64,000 nt of DNA from Methylobacterium sp. J-088 (GTDB taxonomy: Bacteria; Pseudomonadota; Alphaproteobacteria; Rhizobiales; Beijerinckiaceae). Position numbers and translations under genes: made by a program. Below the pieces are notes generated by a model. The model was not told the DNA's origin. It was given only the letters and a program-made list of their open reading frames with translations, and searched no databases. The stretch covers positions 62,001 through 126,000 of the forward strand of contig NZ_JAKSYH010000263.1 in NCBI RefSeq assembly GCF_022829295.1, given 5' to 3'. Positions within the stretch are counted from its first letter, which is position 1, and each line of letters begins with the position of its first letter. Below, one piece after another: positions 26,333-34,358 of the stretch.

Positions 26333-26405
26333 CGAAGCGTCTCGCCGGGCGTCAGGGCCTCGTAGAGGCTGTCCCGGCCCAGACCCGCCCGACGTTTCAC
26401 CAGGG
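26263..26405 (-). pseudogene. C-terminal remnant of an HTH antitoxin/regulator
   Basis: Read on the minus strand, about 47 codons give GSLVKRRAGLGRDSLYEALT, then PGETLRYETVRKVMDVLGVELTVAAGSS and a stop at 26263. This matches the end of the short helix-turn-helix antidote proteins of HigA-like modules (pattern AReAGLgReSLYkAL..., TVlkVlraLGl.L). The N-terminal half and any toxin are absent; the frame runs into the gp15 start region. It is a scar between two otherwise adjacent GTA genes. Confidence 0.6.
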
Positions 26406-26414
26406 AGCCCTGCC

Positions 26415-29400
26415 ATGGCCACGCTGATCCTGTCCTCGGCCGGGGCGGCGGTGGGCACGGCCCTCGGCGGCCCGATCGGCGCCGTCGTCGGGCGCACCCT
26501 GGGCGCCGTCGCGGGCGCCGGGCTCGACGGCGCGTTGTCCGGCTCCGGGCCGCGTACCCGCTTCGTCGCCGGGCCGCGGCTCGCCGATGTTTCCGGGCTC
26601 ACCTCCACGGAGGGCGATCCGATCCCGCGGGTCTATGGACGCGCCCGGATCGGCGGGAGCCTGATCTGGGCGACGCGCCCGCTCGAAGTCGCCAACACCA
26701 CGGTGCAGCGCGCCGCCACGCCCGCCAAGGGCATGAGCGGGCAGAAGACCGTCACCACGCGCTACACCTACTTCGCCAACCTCGCGGTCGGGCTGTGCGA
26801 GGGGGAGATCGCCTGCATCCGCCGGATCTGGGCGGACGGCCGGGAGATCGATCAGGACGGCCTCACCATCCGGGTCTACACCGGCCGGCCGGACCAGGAG
26901 CCCGACCCGCTGATCGTCGCCAAGGAGGGGGCGGAGACCACGCCCGCCTATCGCGGCCTCGCCTACGTGGTGTTCGAGGGTCTGCCGCTCGCCGATTTCG
27001 GCAACCGCATCCCGCAATTCGCCTTCGAGGTGATCCGCCCCATCAACGGGCTCTATGGCCGGATCCGCGCCGTCGAGATGATCCCCGGCGCCAGCGAGTT
27101 CGGCCTCGACCCGGACCCCGTCACCGTGGATCTCGGCCTCGGCCGGACCGAGGCCGCCAACCGGCACCAGCTCCAGCGCGCCACCGACGTCCTTGCCTCC
27201 CTGGACGCGCTCCAGGCCCTGTGCCCCAACCTGCGGCGGGTCGCCGTGGTGGCGACGTGGTTCGGCACCGATATGCGCGCCGGATCCTGCCGGGTGGTGC
27301 CGAAGGTCGAGGCCCGGCATAAGCAGGCCCTGCCGGCCGATTGGCGCGTCGCCGGGATCACCCGCGCGGATGCCGAGGTGGTCTCGATCCTGCCGGACGG
27401 CAATCCGGCCTATGGCGGGACCCCGAGCGACGACGGCCTGACCCGGCTGGTCGCCGAGCTGGTCCGCCGCGGGTTGGAGGTGCTGCTCTATCCCTTCGTG
27501 ATGATGGACGTGCCACCCGGCAACGGGCTGCCCGATCCGCGCCAGCCTGGCGCGACGCAGCCGCCCTTTCCCTGGCGGGGGCGCATCACCTGCGATCCGG
27601 CGCCCGGCCTCCCGGGGAGTCCGGACGGGACGTCCGGGGCCGACGCGCAGGTCGCGGCCTTCTTCGCCAACGGCTACGACGCGGAGATCCTGCACTACGC
27701 CGACCTTGCGGCCCGGTGGGCCCAAGCCGGCGTGCCGATCGCGGGCTTCGTGATCGGCAGCGAGTATGTCGGACTGACCCGGGTGCGGGGTGCGTCCGGC
27801 TACCCGGCCGTGCAGGCCTTCCGGGCGATCGCGGCGGCCGTGCGCGAGCGCCTCGGCCCCGGCGTCGCCCTGGTCTACGGCGCGGACTGGACCGAGTACG
27901 GCGCCCATGTCCTCGACGGGGGTGCCACGATCCGCTTCCCCCTCGACGACCTGTTCGCCGACCCGAACATCGCGGCGGTCGGGATCGACTGGTACGCTCC
28001 GGTCTCCGACTGGCGCGACATGCCGGACCACGCCGACCTCGCCGCTGCGGGCGACATCTACGACCGCGCCTACCTCAAGGAGCGCGGCGCCTCCGGTGAA
28101 GCCTTCGACTGGTACTACCCTGACGGGGCCGCCCGCGCCGCCCAGGACCGCGTCCCGATCACCGACGGCGCCATCGGCAAGCCCTGGATCTACCGGGTCA
28201 AGGACCTCGTGGCGTGGTGGTCGAACCCGCATGTCGAGCGCGACGGCGGTGTCGAGACCCGGACGACGGCGTGGGTGCCGATGGGAAAGCCGATCTGGCT
28301 CACCGAACTCGGCGTGCCGGCGGTCGACAAGGGCACGAACGGGCCCAACGTCTTCCCCGATCCGAAATCGGTCGAGAACGCCTACCCGCCGGAATCCCGG
28401 GCGCTCCGGGACGAGCTGATCCAGCTCCGCGGCCTTGAGGCGGCGATCGCCCGGTTCGATCCGGGTGTGCCGGGCTTCCGGGAGGCCGACAACCCGGTCT
28501 CGCCGGTCTATGGCGGGCGGATGGTCGATCCGGCCGGAATCTTCATCTGGGCCTGGGATGCGCGGCCCTATCCGGCCTTCCCGACCGTACGCGGGGTCTG
28601 GGCCGATATCGGCAACTGGCGGGTCGGCCACTGGATCACCGGGCGGATCGAGGGCTGCGACCTCGACCTGCTGGTCCTGAGGATCCTGGCCGATTTCGGC
28701 TTCGACGCCCCGGTCTCCGTGGAGGCCGCGGCCTATCTCGACGGCTACGTGCTCGACCGGCCGCTCTCGGCGCGGGGCGCCCTGGAGACCCTGGCCCAGG
28801 TCTACGGGCTCGACGTCTCGGCGGTGGCGGGCCGGTTGCACCTGCGTGGGCCGCGCCGGGACCGGCCGGTGGTGCTGGATGAGGCCGACCTCGTCCGGCT
28901 CTCCGCGGAGAAGCCCGTGCTCCGTCAGGTGCGGGCTGAGGAGAGTGCCCTGCCGCGCTCGGTCGCGCTCGGCCTCACCGAATCCGAGAGCCCGGATTAC
29001 CGCCGCGCCACGGCGGCGGCGGTGCGGCCCGTGGGCGAGCGGCGGCACGAGACCCGGATCGAGGCCGCGATCGTCACCCGGCGCGAGACCGGCGACGGCC
29101 TCGCCGAGGCCATGCTCGACCGGATCATCGCGGCCCGCGACAGCGCGGTCTTCACGCTGAGCCCGCGCCGGGTCGAACTGGAGCCCGGCGACCTCCTTGC
29201 GGTCCCGGCGGACGTGCCCGGCGGTACGGTGCTGCGCAAGATCGACCGGATCGACGACGCCCCCACGGGCCGCCGGGTCGAGGCGAGCGGCGTCCCGCCC
29301 CGGGCCGGGCCGGGGCGGGGCCTGCCGCGCAGCATGGCGCTGACCGGGGTGGCGGCCCCGGCCTTCCCGGGGCCGCCGCTGGCTCTGATCCTCGACCTGC

Positions 29401-30311
29401 CGGTGGACCGCGGCAGCCCCACGATTCTGCAATACCTCGCGGTGGCGGCCGAGCCCTGGCCCGGGGCGGCCGCGATCTGGCGGGCCGAGGGGGCGGGGCC
29501 GCTCGCGCTCCAGGGGCGCGTCGATTATCCCGCCTGCCTGGGCCGGACCCTGTCGGCGCTGCCCGCCGGACCGCTCTGGCGGATCGACCGGCACCGGCAC
29601 CTCGACGTCACCCTGCGGCGGGGCGGGGCGCTCGCATCGATCGGCGAGCACGCGATGCTGGCCGGCGGCAACCTGTTCGCGCTGATCGGCCCGGACGGCG
29701 CCGTGGAACTGCTCGGCGCGGCGCAGGCCGTGCTGACCGGGGCCGACACCTACCGGCTCTCGGGGCTCCTGCGCGGGATCGCGGGCAGCGAGGACGCCGC
29801 CGGCCGGACCGCGCCCGCCGGCAGCCTGATCGTGCGCCTCGACGACGGCGCGGTGGTGCCGCTGGTCGACCGGCTCGACGCGGTCGGCCGCGCGTTCCGC
29901 TATCGGATCGGGCCCGCGGGGCGCGATCCGGGCGACCCGGCCTTCACGGAGCTGACCGCGACCGCCGGGCTCGGCGCCCTGCATCCGCTGCGGCCGGTCC
30001 ATCCGCAGGCGCGCCGCACGCCGCAGGGCGTGCTGCTCTCGTGGATCCGGCGGGGGCGCCGCGACGGCGATGCCTGGGAGCCCGCCGAGATCCCCCTGGA
30101 CGATCCGGAGGCCTACGCGGTGACGCTGTTCGCGGACAGCGGCGCGGCCCTGCGCACGCTCCGGACCGACGCCCAGCAACTCCTCTACGCCGATGAGACG
30201 GCCGATTTCGGCGGCCCGCAGCGGAACCTCGACATGGCCGTCGTGCAGATCGGTGCCGTCGCCGGTTCCGGCCCCGCTTGCCGGGCCCGCATCCCCATCC
30301 GTTCGGCCTGA
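26415..30311 (+). CDS. GTA megatron / host-recognition tail protein (gp15-like)
   Basis: A 1298-aa protein (RcGTA gp15 equivalent), the largest tail-tip protein. The N-terminal 45 residues are Gly/Ala-rich (LILSSAGAAVGTALGGPIGAVVGRTLG), followed by a tail-hub part (DPIPRVYGRARIGGSLIWATRPLEV, YTYFANLAVGLCEGEIACIRRIWADGREID). A TIM-barrel glycoside hydrolase-like domain follows at about 440-720 (FVIGSEYVGLTRVRG, AVGIDWYAPVSDWRDMPDH, PIWLTELGVPAVDKGTNGPNVF). Next come a phage tail domain (about 740-1080) and a beta-rich C-terminus. The length is close to that of the R. capsulatus protein and the frame is intact. An antisense ORF of similar length is a composition artefact. Confidence 0.93.
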   Translation: MATLILSSAGAAVGTALGGPIGAVVGRTLGAVAGAGLDGALSGSGPRTRFVAGPRLADVSGLTSTEGDPIPRVYGRARIGGSLIWATRPLEVANTTVQRAATPAKGMSGQKTVTTRYTYFANLAVGLCEGEIACIRRIWADGREIDQDGLTIRVYTGRPDQEPDPLIVAKEGAETTPAYRGLAYVVFEGLPLADFGNRIPQFAFEVIRPINGLYGRIRAVEMIPGASEFGLDPDPVTVDLGLGRTEAANRHQLQRATDVLASLDALQALCPNLRRVAVVATWFGTDMRAGSCRVVPKVEARHKQALPADWRVAGITRADAEVVSILPDGNPAYGGTPSDDGLTRLVAELVRRGLEVLLYPFVMMDVPPGNGLPDPRQPGATQPPFPWRGRITCDPAPGLPGSPDGTSGADAQVAAFFANGYDAEILHYADLAARWAQAGVPIAGFVIGSEYVGLTRVRGASGYPAVQAFRAIAAAVRERLGPGVALVYGADWTEYGAHVLDGGATIRFPLDDLFADPNIAAVGIDWYAPVSDWRDMPDHADLAAAGDIYDRAYLKERGASGEAFDWYYPDGAARAAQDRVPITDGAIGKPWIYRVKDLVAWWSNPHVERDGGVETRTTAWVPMGKPIWLTELGVPAVDKGTNGPNVFPDPKSVENAYPPESRALRDELIQLRGLEAAIARFDPGVPGFREADNPVSPVYGGRMVDPAGIFIWAWDARPYPAFPTVRGVWADIGNWRVGHWITGRIEGCDLDLLVLRILADFGFDAPVSVEAAAYLDGYVLDRPLSARGALETLAQVYGLDVSAVAGRLHLRGPRRDRPVVLDEADLVRLSAEKPVLRQVRAEESALPRSVALGLTESESPDYRRATAAAVRPVGERRHETRIEAAIVTRRETGDGLAEAMLDRIIAARDSAVFTLSPRRVELEPGDLLAVPADVPGGTVLRKIDRIDDAPTGRRVEASGVPPRAGPGRGLPRSMALTGVAAPAFPGPPLALILDLPVDRGSPTILQYLAVAAEPWPGAAAIWRAEGAGPLALQGRVDYPACLGRTLSALPAGPLWRIDRHRHLDVTLRRGGALASIGEHAMLAGGNLFALIGPDGAVELLGAAQAVLTGADTYRLSGLLRGIAGSEDAAGRTAPAGSLIVRLDDGAVVPLVDRLDAVGRAFRYRIGPAGRDPGDPAFTELTATAGLGALHPLRPVHPQARRTPQGVLLSWIRRGRRDGDAWEPAEIPLDDPEAYAVTLFADSGAALRTLRTDAQQLLYADETADFGGPQRNLDMAVVQIGAVAGSGPACRARIPIRSA

Positions 30312-30326
30312 CCTCCGGGAGCCCCC

Positions 30327-31784
30327 ATGTCCGACGTGACGCCCCATCTCGGCCTGCCGCTGATCGCGGCGAGCCAAGCGCAGAAGCATGTCACCCACAA
30401 CGAGGCGCTCGGCCTCCTCGACGCCGTGATCCAGCTGGCCTGCCTCGACAAGGATCTCTCGGCACCGCCGCCGGGCCCCGCCGAGGGCGACCGCTACCTC
30501 GTGGTGACGTCGAACCCCGGGGGCGCCTGGGCCGGACTTGCGGGCCAGGTGGTGCGCTACGCCGACGGCGTCTGGGCCGGCGCAATCCCGCGGGCCGGCT
30601 GGCTCGCCTTCGTAGTGGACGAGGCCGACCTCTACGTCTTCGACGGCACCGCCTGGACGAGCGTCCGCCGCACGCTCACGGCAGTCCAGAGCGTGAGCCG
30701 CCTCGGGATCAACACGGAGGCGGACAGCGCCAACCGCCTCGCCGTGAAGGCGGACGCGGCGCTCCTGAGCTGGGACGACGTCACCCCGGGCTCCGGCGAC
30801 ATGCGGGTCACTGTCAACAAGAAGGCGGCGGCGCGTGATGCCGGCTTCGTCTTCCAGACCGGCTACTCGGCGCGGGCGCTGTTCGGCACCCTCGGGGGCG
30901 ACGACCTCGTCCTCAAGACCTCCCCGGACGGCGCGGCCTTCACCACGGCGCTCACCGCCTCGGCGGCCACGGGCGTCGTCGCCTTCCCGGCGAGCCCGAC
31001 GGCGCCGACGCCCGCCACCGGCGATGCCTCCACCCAGCTTGCCACCACGGCCTTCGTCGCCGCCCGGGGCCTCGCCTTCCGCAACCGCCTCATCAACGGC
31101 AGTTTCGCGGTCAACCAGCGCAACGCGTCGGGCTCGCAGCTCGCCTACGCGGCGGATGCCTACATCGTGGACCGGTGGAAGGCGGGGGCGAACGGCGTCA
31201 CCCTGTCGTTCGCCGCTTCCGGCAACGGCGACGTGACCGTGACGATCACCGCCGGATCGCTCGTGCAGGTGATCGAGGGCGGCCTCTCCCTGCCGGACGG
31301 CGGTCCCTACGCCCTGTCCTGGCGCGGTACGGCGGCCGGGCGCGTCTATCCCTCCGGCGCCTCCAGCCTGCCCGCCTATGCCGGCGCCGGCACGTCCACC
31401 ACCCTGACGGCTGGATCCAACGCCGTGGTCGAGTTCACGGCGGGCACCGTGAGCCTCGCCCAGCTCGAACCGGGCAGGACGGCCACCGCGTTCGAGCGCC
31501 GGGACGACGAGATGCGCCGCTGTCAGCGCTACTATCAGACCGGAACCCTCATCCTCTTCCGGGCGAACGCCTCCGGGGCATTCGGCGGCGGCGTCGTGCC
31601 CCTGCGCATCGCCGGGATGCGGACCGTTCCGACCGTGGTCGCCGCCAACGACGGCAGCGGCAGCTACACCGGGTCGATCGTGTTCGGTGCGACCAGCCCG
31701 GAGGATCTGCGGTTCTGGTTCGGGGCGGCCGGAACCGCCGGCGACTACTGCCCGGTCGCCTGGACCGCCAGCGCAGAGCTGTGA
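30327..31784 (+). CDS. DUF2793 tail fibre protein
   Basis: A 485-aa protein. Residues 1 to about 110 are DUF2793 (HLGLPLIAASQAQKHVTHNEALGLLDAVIQLACLDKD, then GDRYLV and WLAFVVDEADLYVFDGTAW), the attachment domain of the RcGTA tail fibre encoded by rcc00171 in R. capsulatus. The middle (about 115-250) is a low-complexity shaft. The C-terminal part starts FRNRLINGSFAVNQRNASGSQLAYAADAYIVDRWKAG, common in phage fibres, and is probably the receptor-binding head. It lies 15 bp after gp15, inside the main cluster. Confidence 0.87.
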   Translation: MSDVTPHLGLPLIAASQAQKHVTHNEALGLLDAVIQLACLDKDLSAPPPGPAEGDRYLVVTSNPGGAWAGLAGQVVRYADGVWAGAIPRAGWLAFVVDEADLYVFDGTAWTSVRRTLTAVQSVSRLGINTEADSANRLAVKADAALLSWDDVTPGSGDMRVTVNKKAAARDAGFVFQTGYSARALFGTLGGDDLVLKTSPDGAAFTTALTASAATGVVAFPASPTAPTPATGDASTQLATTAFVAARGLAFRNRLINGSFAVNQRNASGSQLAYAADAYIVDRWKAGANGVTLSFAASGNGDVTVTITAGSLVQVIEGGLSLPDGGPYALSWRGTAAGRVYPSGASSLPAYAGAGTSTTLTAGSNAVVEFTAGTVSLAQLEPGRTATAFERRDDEMRRCQRYYQTGTLILFRANASGAFGGGVVPLRIAGMRTVPTVVAANDGSGSYTGSIVFGATSPEDLRFWFGAAGTAGDYCPVAWTASAEL

Positions 31785-31914
31785 GCCGGTCGGCCGGCGC
31801 GGCGATACCGGCCGGCGACAACGCGCCCTTCTGAGGCCCCGCGGCTCCCACCCAGCCGGCGCACGGCCATCCCCGACGACCTTGCGCGGCCGCTCTTTCC
31901 ATCGTGAGGACACC

Positions 31915-32568
31915 ATGACTGCACCGCTCGTGCGGGCGACCTTCTTCGCCCAAATCCGCGCCGCCGGCCCGTGCGGGCCGCACCTCGCGCAGGCCGAGGT
32001 CGACGGGCTCTGCGCGCTCTTCGACGCCTGGGAGCGGCTGGGCTGGCCGGCGGACCCGCGCCACCTCGCCTACACGCTGGCGACCGCGTGGCACGAGTGC
32101 CGGCTCGACCTGTCGATCCGCGAGGTGGGGCTCGGCCGCGGCCGCGCCTACGGCGCGCCGGTCGACGGCCGGGTCTATTACGGCCGCGGCGCGAGCCAGC
32201 TCACGTGGCTTGCCAACTACCGGACCTTCGGCCGGCTGCTCGGGCTCGACCTCGTGGGCGATCCGGACCTGGCGCTCGTGCCGGCGACGAGCGCGGCGAT
32301 CCTGGTTCTGGGCGCCCGCGACGGCCTGTTCCGGCCCGGCCACACGCTCGCCCGCTACTTCGGGGAGCAGACCGACGATCCGGTGGGCGCGCGCGCCATC
32401 GTCAACGGCGACGGGGCGAAGAATGGCGCGCGGATCGCCGGCTATCACCGGAGCTTCCTCGCCGCCCTGGAAGCCGCGCTTCCGGCCGCCGCGCCGAGCC
32501 CGCATCCGACCGCCTGGTGGCTGCGCCTGCGCGAGGCTGTCCGCCACAACATGCAGAAAGGCGCCTGA
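31915..32568 (+). CDS. Endolysin (chitinase/GH19-like lysozyme)
   Basis: A 217-aa peptidoglycan hydrolase of the GH19/lysozyme-like superfamily. The catalytic Glu is expected in ATAWHECRLDLSIREVGLGRGRAYG and the substrate cleft in VYYGRGASQLTWLANYRTFGRLLG, a typical pattern of phage endolysins. The RcGTA endolysin acts on the producing cell to release particles. No signal peptide is seen, so it needs a holin; the holin gene follows directly, 2 bases after this stop. The ATG at 31915 follows GTGAGGA and is preferred over the upstream open frame. Confidence 0.85.
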   Translation: MTAPLVRATFFAQIRAAGPCGPHLAQAEVDGLCALFDAWERLGWPADPRHLAYTLATAWHECRLDLSIREVGLGRGRAYGAPVDGRVYYGRGASQLTWLANYRTFGRLLGLDLVGDPDLALVPATSAAILVLGARDGLFRPGHTLARYFGEQTDDPVGARAIVNGDGAKNGARIAGYHRSFLAALEAALPAAAPSPHPTAWWLRLREAVRHNMQKGA

Positions 32569-32570
32569 CC

Positions 32571-32980
32571 ATGGGGTTCCTCGCTCTCCTTCCGACCTTG
32601 CTCGGGGCCGTCGGCCCGATCCTGGCCAGGGTGCTGCCCGACGAGGGCCAGCGGCTGCAGGTGCAGCTCGACCTGCAGAAGGCGCTGATCGACCAGCAGG
32701 GCGACCTCAGTCGCGCCATGGCCGAGGTGATGAAGGCCGATGCCGGCTCCGAGAGCCCGCTCGCCCGCAACGCCCGGCCGATCACCGTGCTGTGGGCCCT
32801 GGCGATGATCACCTGGGTCGGCGTGGTCGCGCCGATGCTCGGGCTGCAGGTCGAGGTGGTGACCGCGCTCAAGGCGTGCCGGCGGAGCTGTGGTCGCTGC
32901 TGACCGTGGGGATCGGCGCCTACATGCTGGCCCGCTCGGTCGACAAGATCGTGCCGCAGATGGTCGGGCCGAAGGGGTGA
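32571..32980 (+). pseudogene. GTA holin (3-TM family) with a frameshift
   Basis: The frame starts MGFLALLPTLLGAVGPILARVLPDEGQRLQVQLDLQKALIDQQGD and has the expected helix ITVLWALAMITWVGVVAPML. At 32871-32878 it changes to a wrong frame (ALKACRRSCGRC, stop at 32903). In the other frame the family ending continues (GVPAELWSLLTVGIGAYMLARSVDKIVPQMVGPKG, stop at 32980). Loss of one G in AAGGGCGTG, here AAGGCGTG, explains this exactly. The last membrane segment is lost if the sequence is right; a base-calling error in a G run is the alternative. Confidence 0.85.
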
Positions 32981-33006
32981 ATCTCGAAAGCCGCGGGAGC
33001 GCACCG

Positions 33007-33414
33007 ATGACGGACGAGACTGTGCCGCGGGTGCGGGCTCCGCGGTCGGGGGGCGGCGCGCGGAGGAGCGGGGCCATGGTGGACACGCTGCCCGAATGGA
33101 TCGGGCGCCTGATCGAGCGCGTCGAGGCGACCGGTCGTCAGATGGACGTGCTCGGGGGCAAGCTCGACCGGATGGACGGGAAGCTGGAGGGCGTGGCCTA
33201 CCGGCGGGACATCGAGGCCTTCGTGGCGCGCGACGAGATCGAGCGCCGGATCGACAAGGCGGTGGACGGGGCGAAGCTTGAGGCCGCTCGGGGGCTGGCC
33301 GAGGTGAACGGTCAGGTGCGGACGCTGTACCGGATCGGCTGGGGACTGGCCTCGGCGGCGCTGCTGGCGTTCGGGGGGGTCGTCCTGGCGAAGGTCGGAC
33401 TGACGGGGCACTGA
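33007..33414 (+). CDS. Hypothetical protein with coiled coil and C-terminal membrane helix, last gene of the GTA cluster
   Basis: A 135-aa protein. The N-terminal 25 residues are Arg/Gly-rich. A charged helix follows (EWIGRLIERVEATGRQMDVLGGKLDRMDGKLEG, then FVARDEIERRIDKAVDGAKLEAARGLAEVNG), and one membrane segment lies near the end (IGWGLASAALLAFGGVVLAKVGL). No family is recognised. Similar tail-anchored coiled-coil proteins often accompany holin and endolysin genes, so a lysis helper is possible, but this is context only. It starts 26 bp after the frame-restored end of the holin gene, and a terminator follows at 33540. Confidence 0.7.
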   Translation: MTDETVPRVRAPRSGGGARRSGAMVDTLPEWIGRLIERVEATGRQMDVLGGKLDRMDGKLEGVAYRRDIEAFVARDEIERRIDKAVDGAKLEAARGLAEVNGQVRTLYRIGWGLASAALLAFGGVVLAKVGLTGH

Positions 33415-33539
33415 ACGGATTTGGTGCGGGCGCGTATCGCGCGGGAGGCTCCGGGCCTCCGGTGCCGCCCATCAGGGGTCCGGCTACGGCTTAAGGCGGT
33501 CGCCGGGGCGCCTAGTCTCCGTGAACGCAACCATCTCAG

Positions 33540-33570
33540 CCCCGCCGACCGACGCCGCGCGGGGGTTTTT
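33540..33570 (+). terminator. Terminator after the GTA cluster
   Basis: CCCCGC (33540-33545) pairs with GCGGGG (33559-33564), followed by a T run (33566-33570). It lies 125 bases after the last cluster gene and marks the likely 3' end of the transcript. Confidence 0.6.
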
Positions 33571-33704
33571 GTTCGCGCTCCGGCACCGGCCCCCCCCCGT
33601 GCCGTCGTGAGTTGGATTAAGTCGGATGCGCCAACGTCTAACCCCCCACTGTGCCAAGCTTTGGAATCGCTCGGCATAGGAAGCTGAATTTCGGGAGGCG
33701 TTCT

Positions 33705-34070
33705 GTGCGTTCAGTTGTTTTTGGCGTCGTCATCGCTGCCTTGCTTCCGATCGCGGCGCAGGCTCAGGAGGCCGGTGATGCGGCCGCGGGCGAGAAGGCG
33801 TTCGCCCCCTGCAAGGCGTGCCACAATTTCCAGAAGAACGGTGTAGGTCCCGATCTGAAGGGCGTCGTCGGCCGCAAGGCGGGCACCTACGAAGGTTACA
33901 ACTACTCGGCGGCTCTGAAGAACTCAGGCATCGCCTGGGATGAGACCAACCTGCACGAGTGGTTGAAGAACCCGAAGACCAAGGTGCCGGGCAACAAGAT
34001 GATCTTCCAGGGTTACACGGACGACAAGAAGATCAATGACGTGATCGCCTACCTCAAGACGCAGTCCTGA
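33705..34070 (+). CDS. Class I cytochrome c (c2/c550 type)
   Basis: A 121-aa exported monohaem cytochrome. The signal peptide RSVVFGVVIAALLPIAAQA is cleaved before QEAGDAAAGEKAF. The haem motif CKACH is preceded by GEKAFAP, and the axial Met is in PGNKMIFQGY, both classical for mitochondrial-type cytochrome c2. The C-terminal helix is INDVIAYLKTQ. The GTG at 33705 follows GGGAGG by about 6 bases and gives a normal signal peptide; the upstream ATG at 33651 would add 18 residues. The mature product would need the Ccm system encoded at 48.7-53.7 kb. Confidence 0.92.
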   Translation: MRSVVFGVVIAALLPIAAQAQEAGDAAAGEKAFAPCKACHNFQKNGVGPDLKGVVGRKAGTYEGYNYSAALKNSGIAWDETNLHEWLKNPKTKVPGNKMIFQGYTDDKKINDVIAYLKTQS

Positions 34071-34079
34071 CGGTGAAGC

Positions 34080-34109
34080 CGCCGAGCCGTATCACGTCAC
34101 GGCTCGGCG
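34080..34109 (+). terminator. Hairpin after the cytochrome c gene
   Basis: CGCCGAGCCGT (34080-34090) pairs with ACGGCTCGGCG (34099-34109), an 11-bp perfect stem with an 8-base loop, 9 bases after the stop. There is no T run, so it may act as a transcript-stabilising or Rho-assisted end. It also lies just after the stop of the small gene on the other strand. Confidence 0.55.
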
Positions 34110-34116
34110 CGTTACG

Positions 34117-34203
34117 CTATCGGCCCCGCAGGAAGAAAAACCAGATCAAAAGGAGGACCGGAATCGGAACTCCCAAAAGCCATAGCAGGCTACCAGTCAG
34201 CAT
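34117..34203 (-). CDS. 28-aa small membrane protein
   Basis: The frame reads MLTGSLLWLLGVPIPVLLLI then WFFFLRGR: one hydrophobic helix with an Arg-Gly-Arg end. The start at 34203 has GGAG about 6 bases before it; an in-frame ATG at 34215 would add MESN. Single-helix peptides with this LLWLLGVPIPVLLLIWF pattern occur widely in Rhizobiales (family recollection), which supports a real gene. Function is unknown. Confidence 0.5.
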   Translation of the reverse strand: MLTGSLLWLLGVPIPVLLLIWFFFLRGR

Positions 34204-34358
34204 GTTCGACTCCATGAACTGAACGAGCAACCCCCCGGCTTCGTCCTCTGTTCCGGGACGCTAGACCCCCGCGGCTTGGCCCGCTCCGTCGCGTCGAAAC
34301 GTGAGGCGACGGAACGCGTGGGCTATTCGGACTGGTGCCCTGACGCGGATCGCCCCCG

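Noticed and set aside
26397-31916. 1839-codon open frame on the minus strand
   Set aside because: It lies opposite gp15 and the fibre gene, has Arg/Gly/Asp-rich composition without domains, and results from codon bias in GC-rich DNA.
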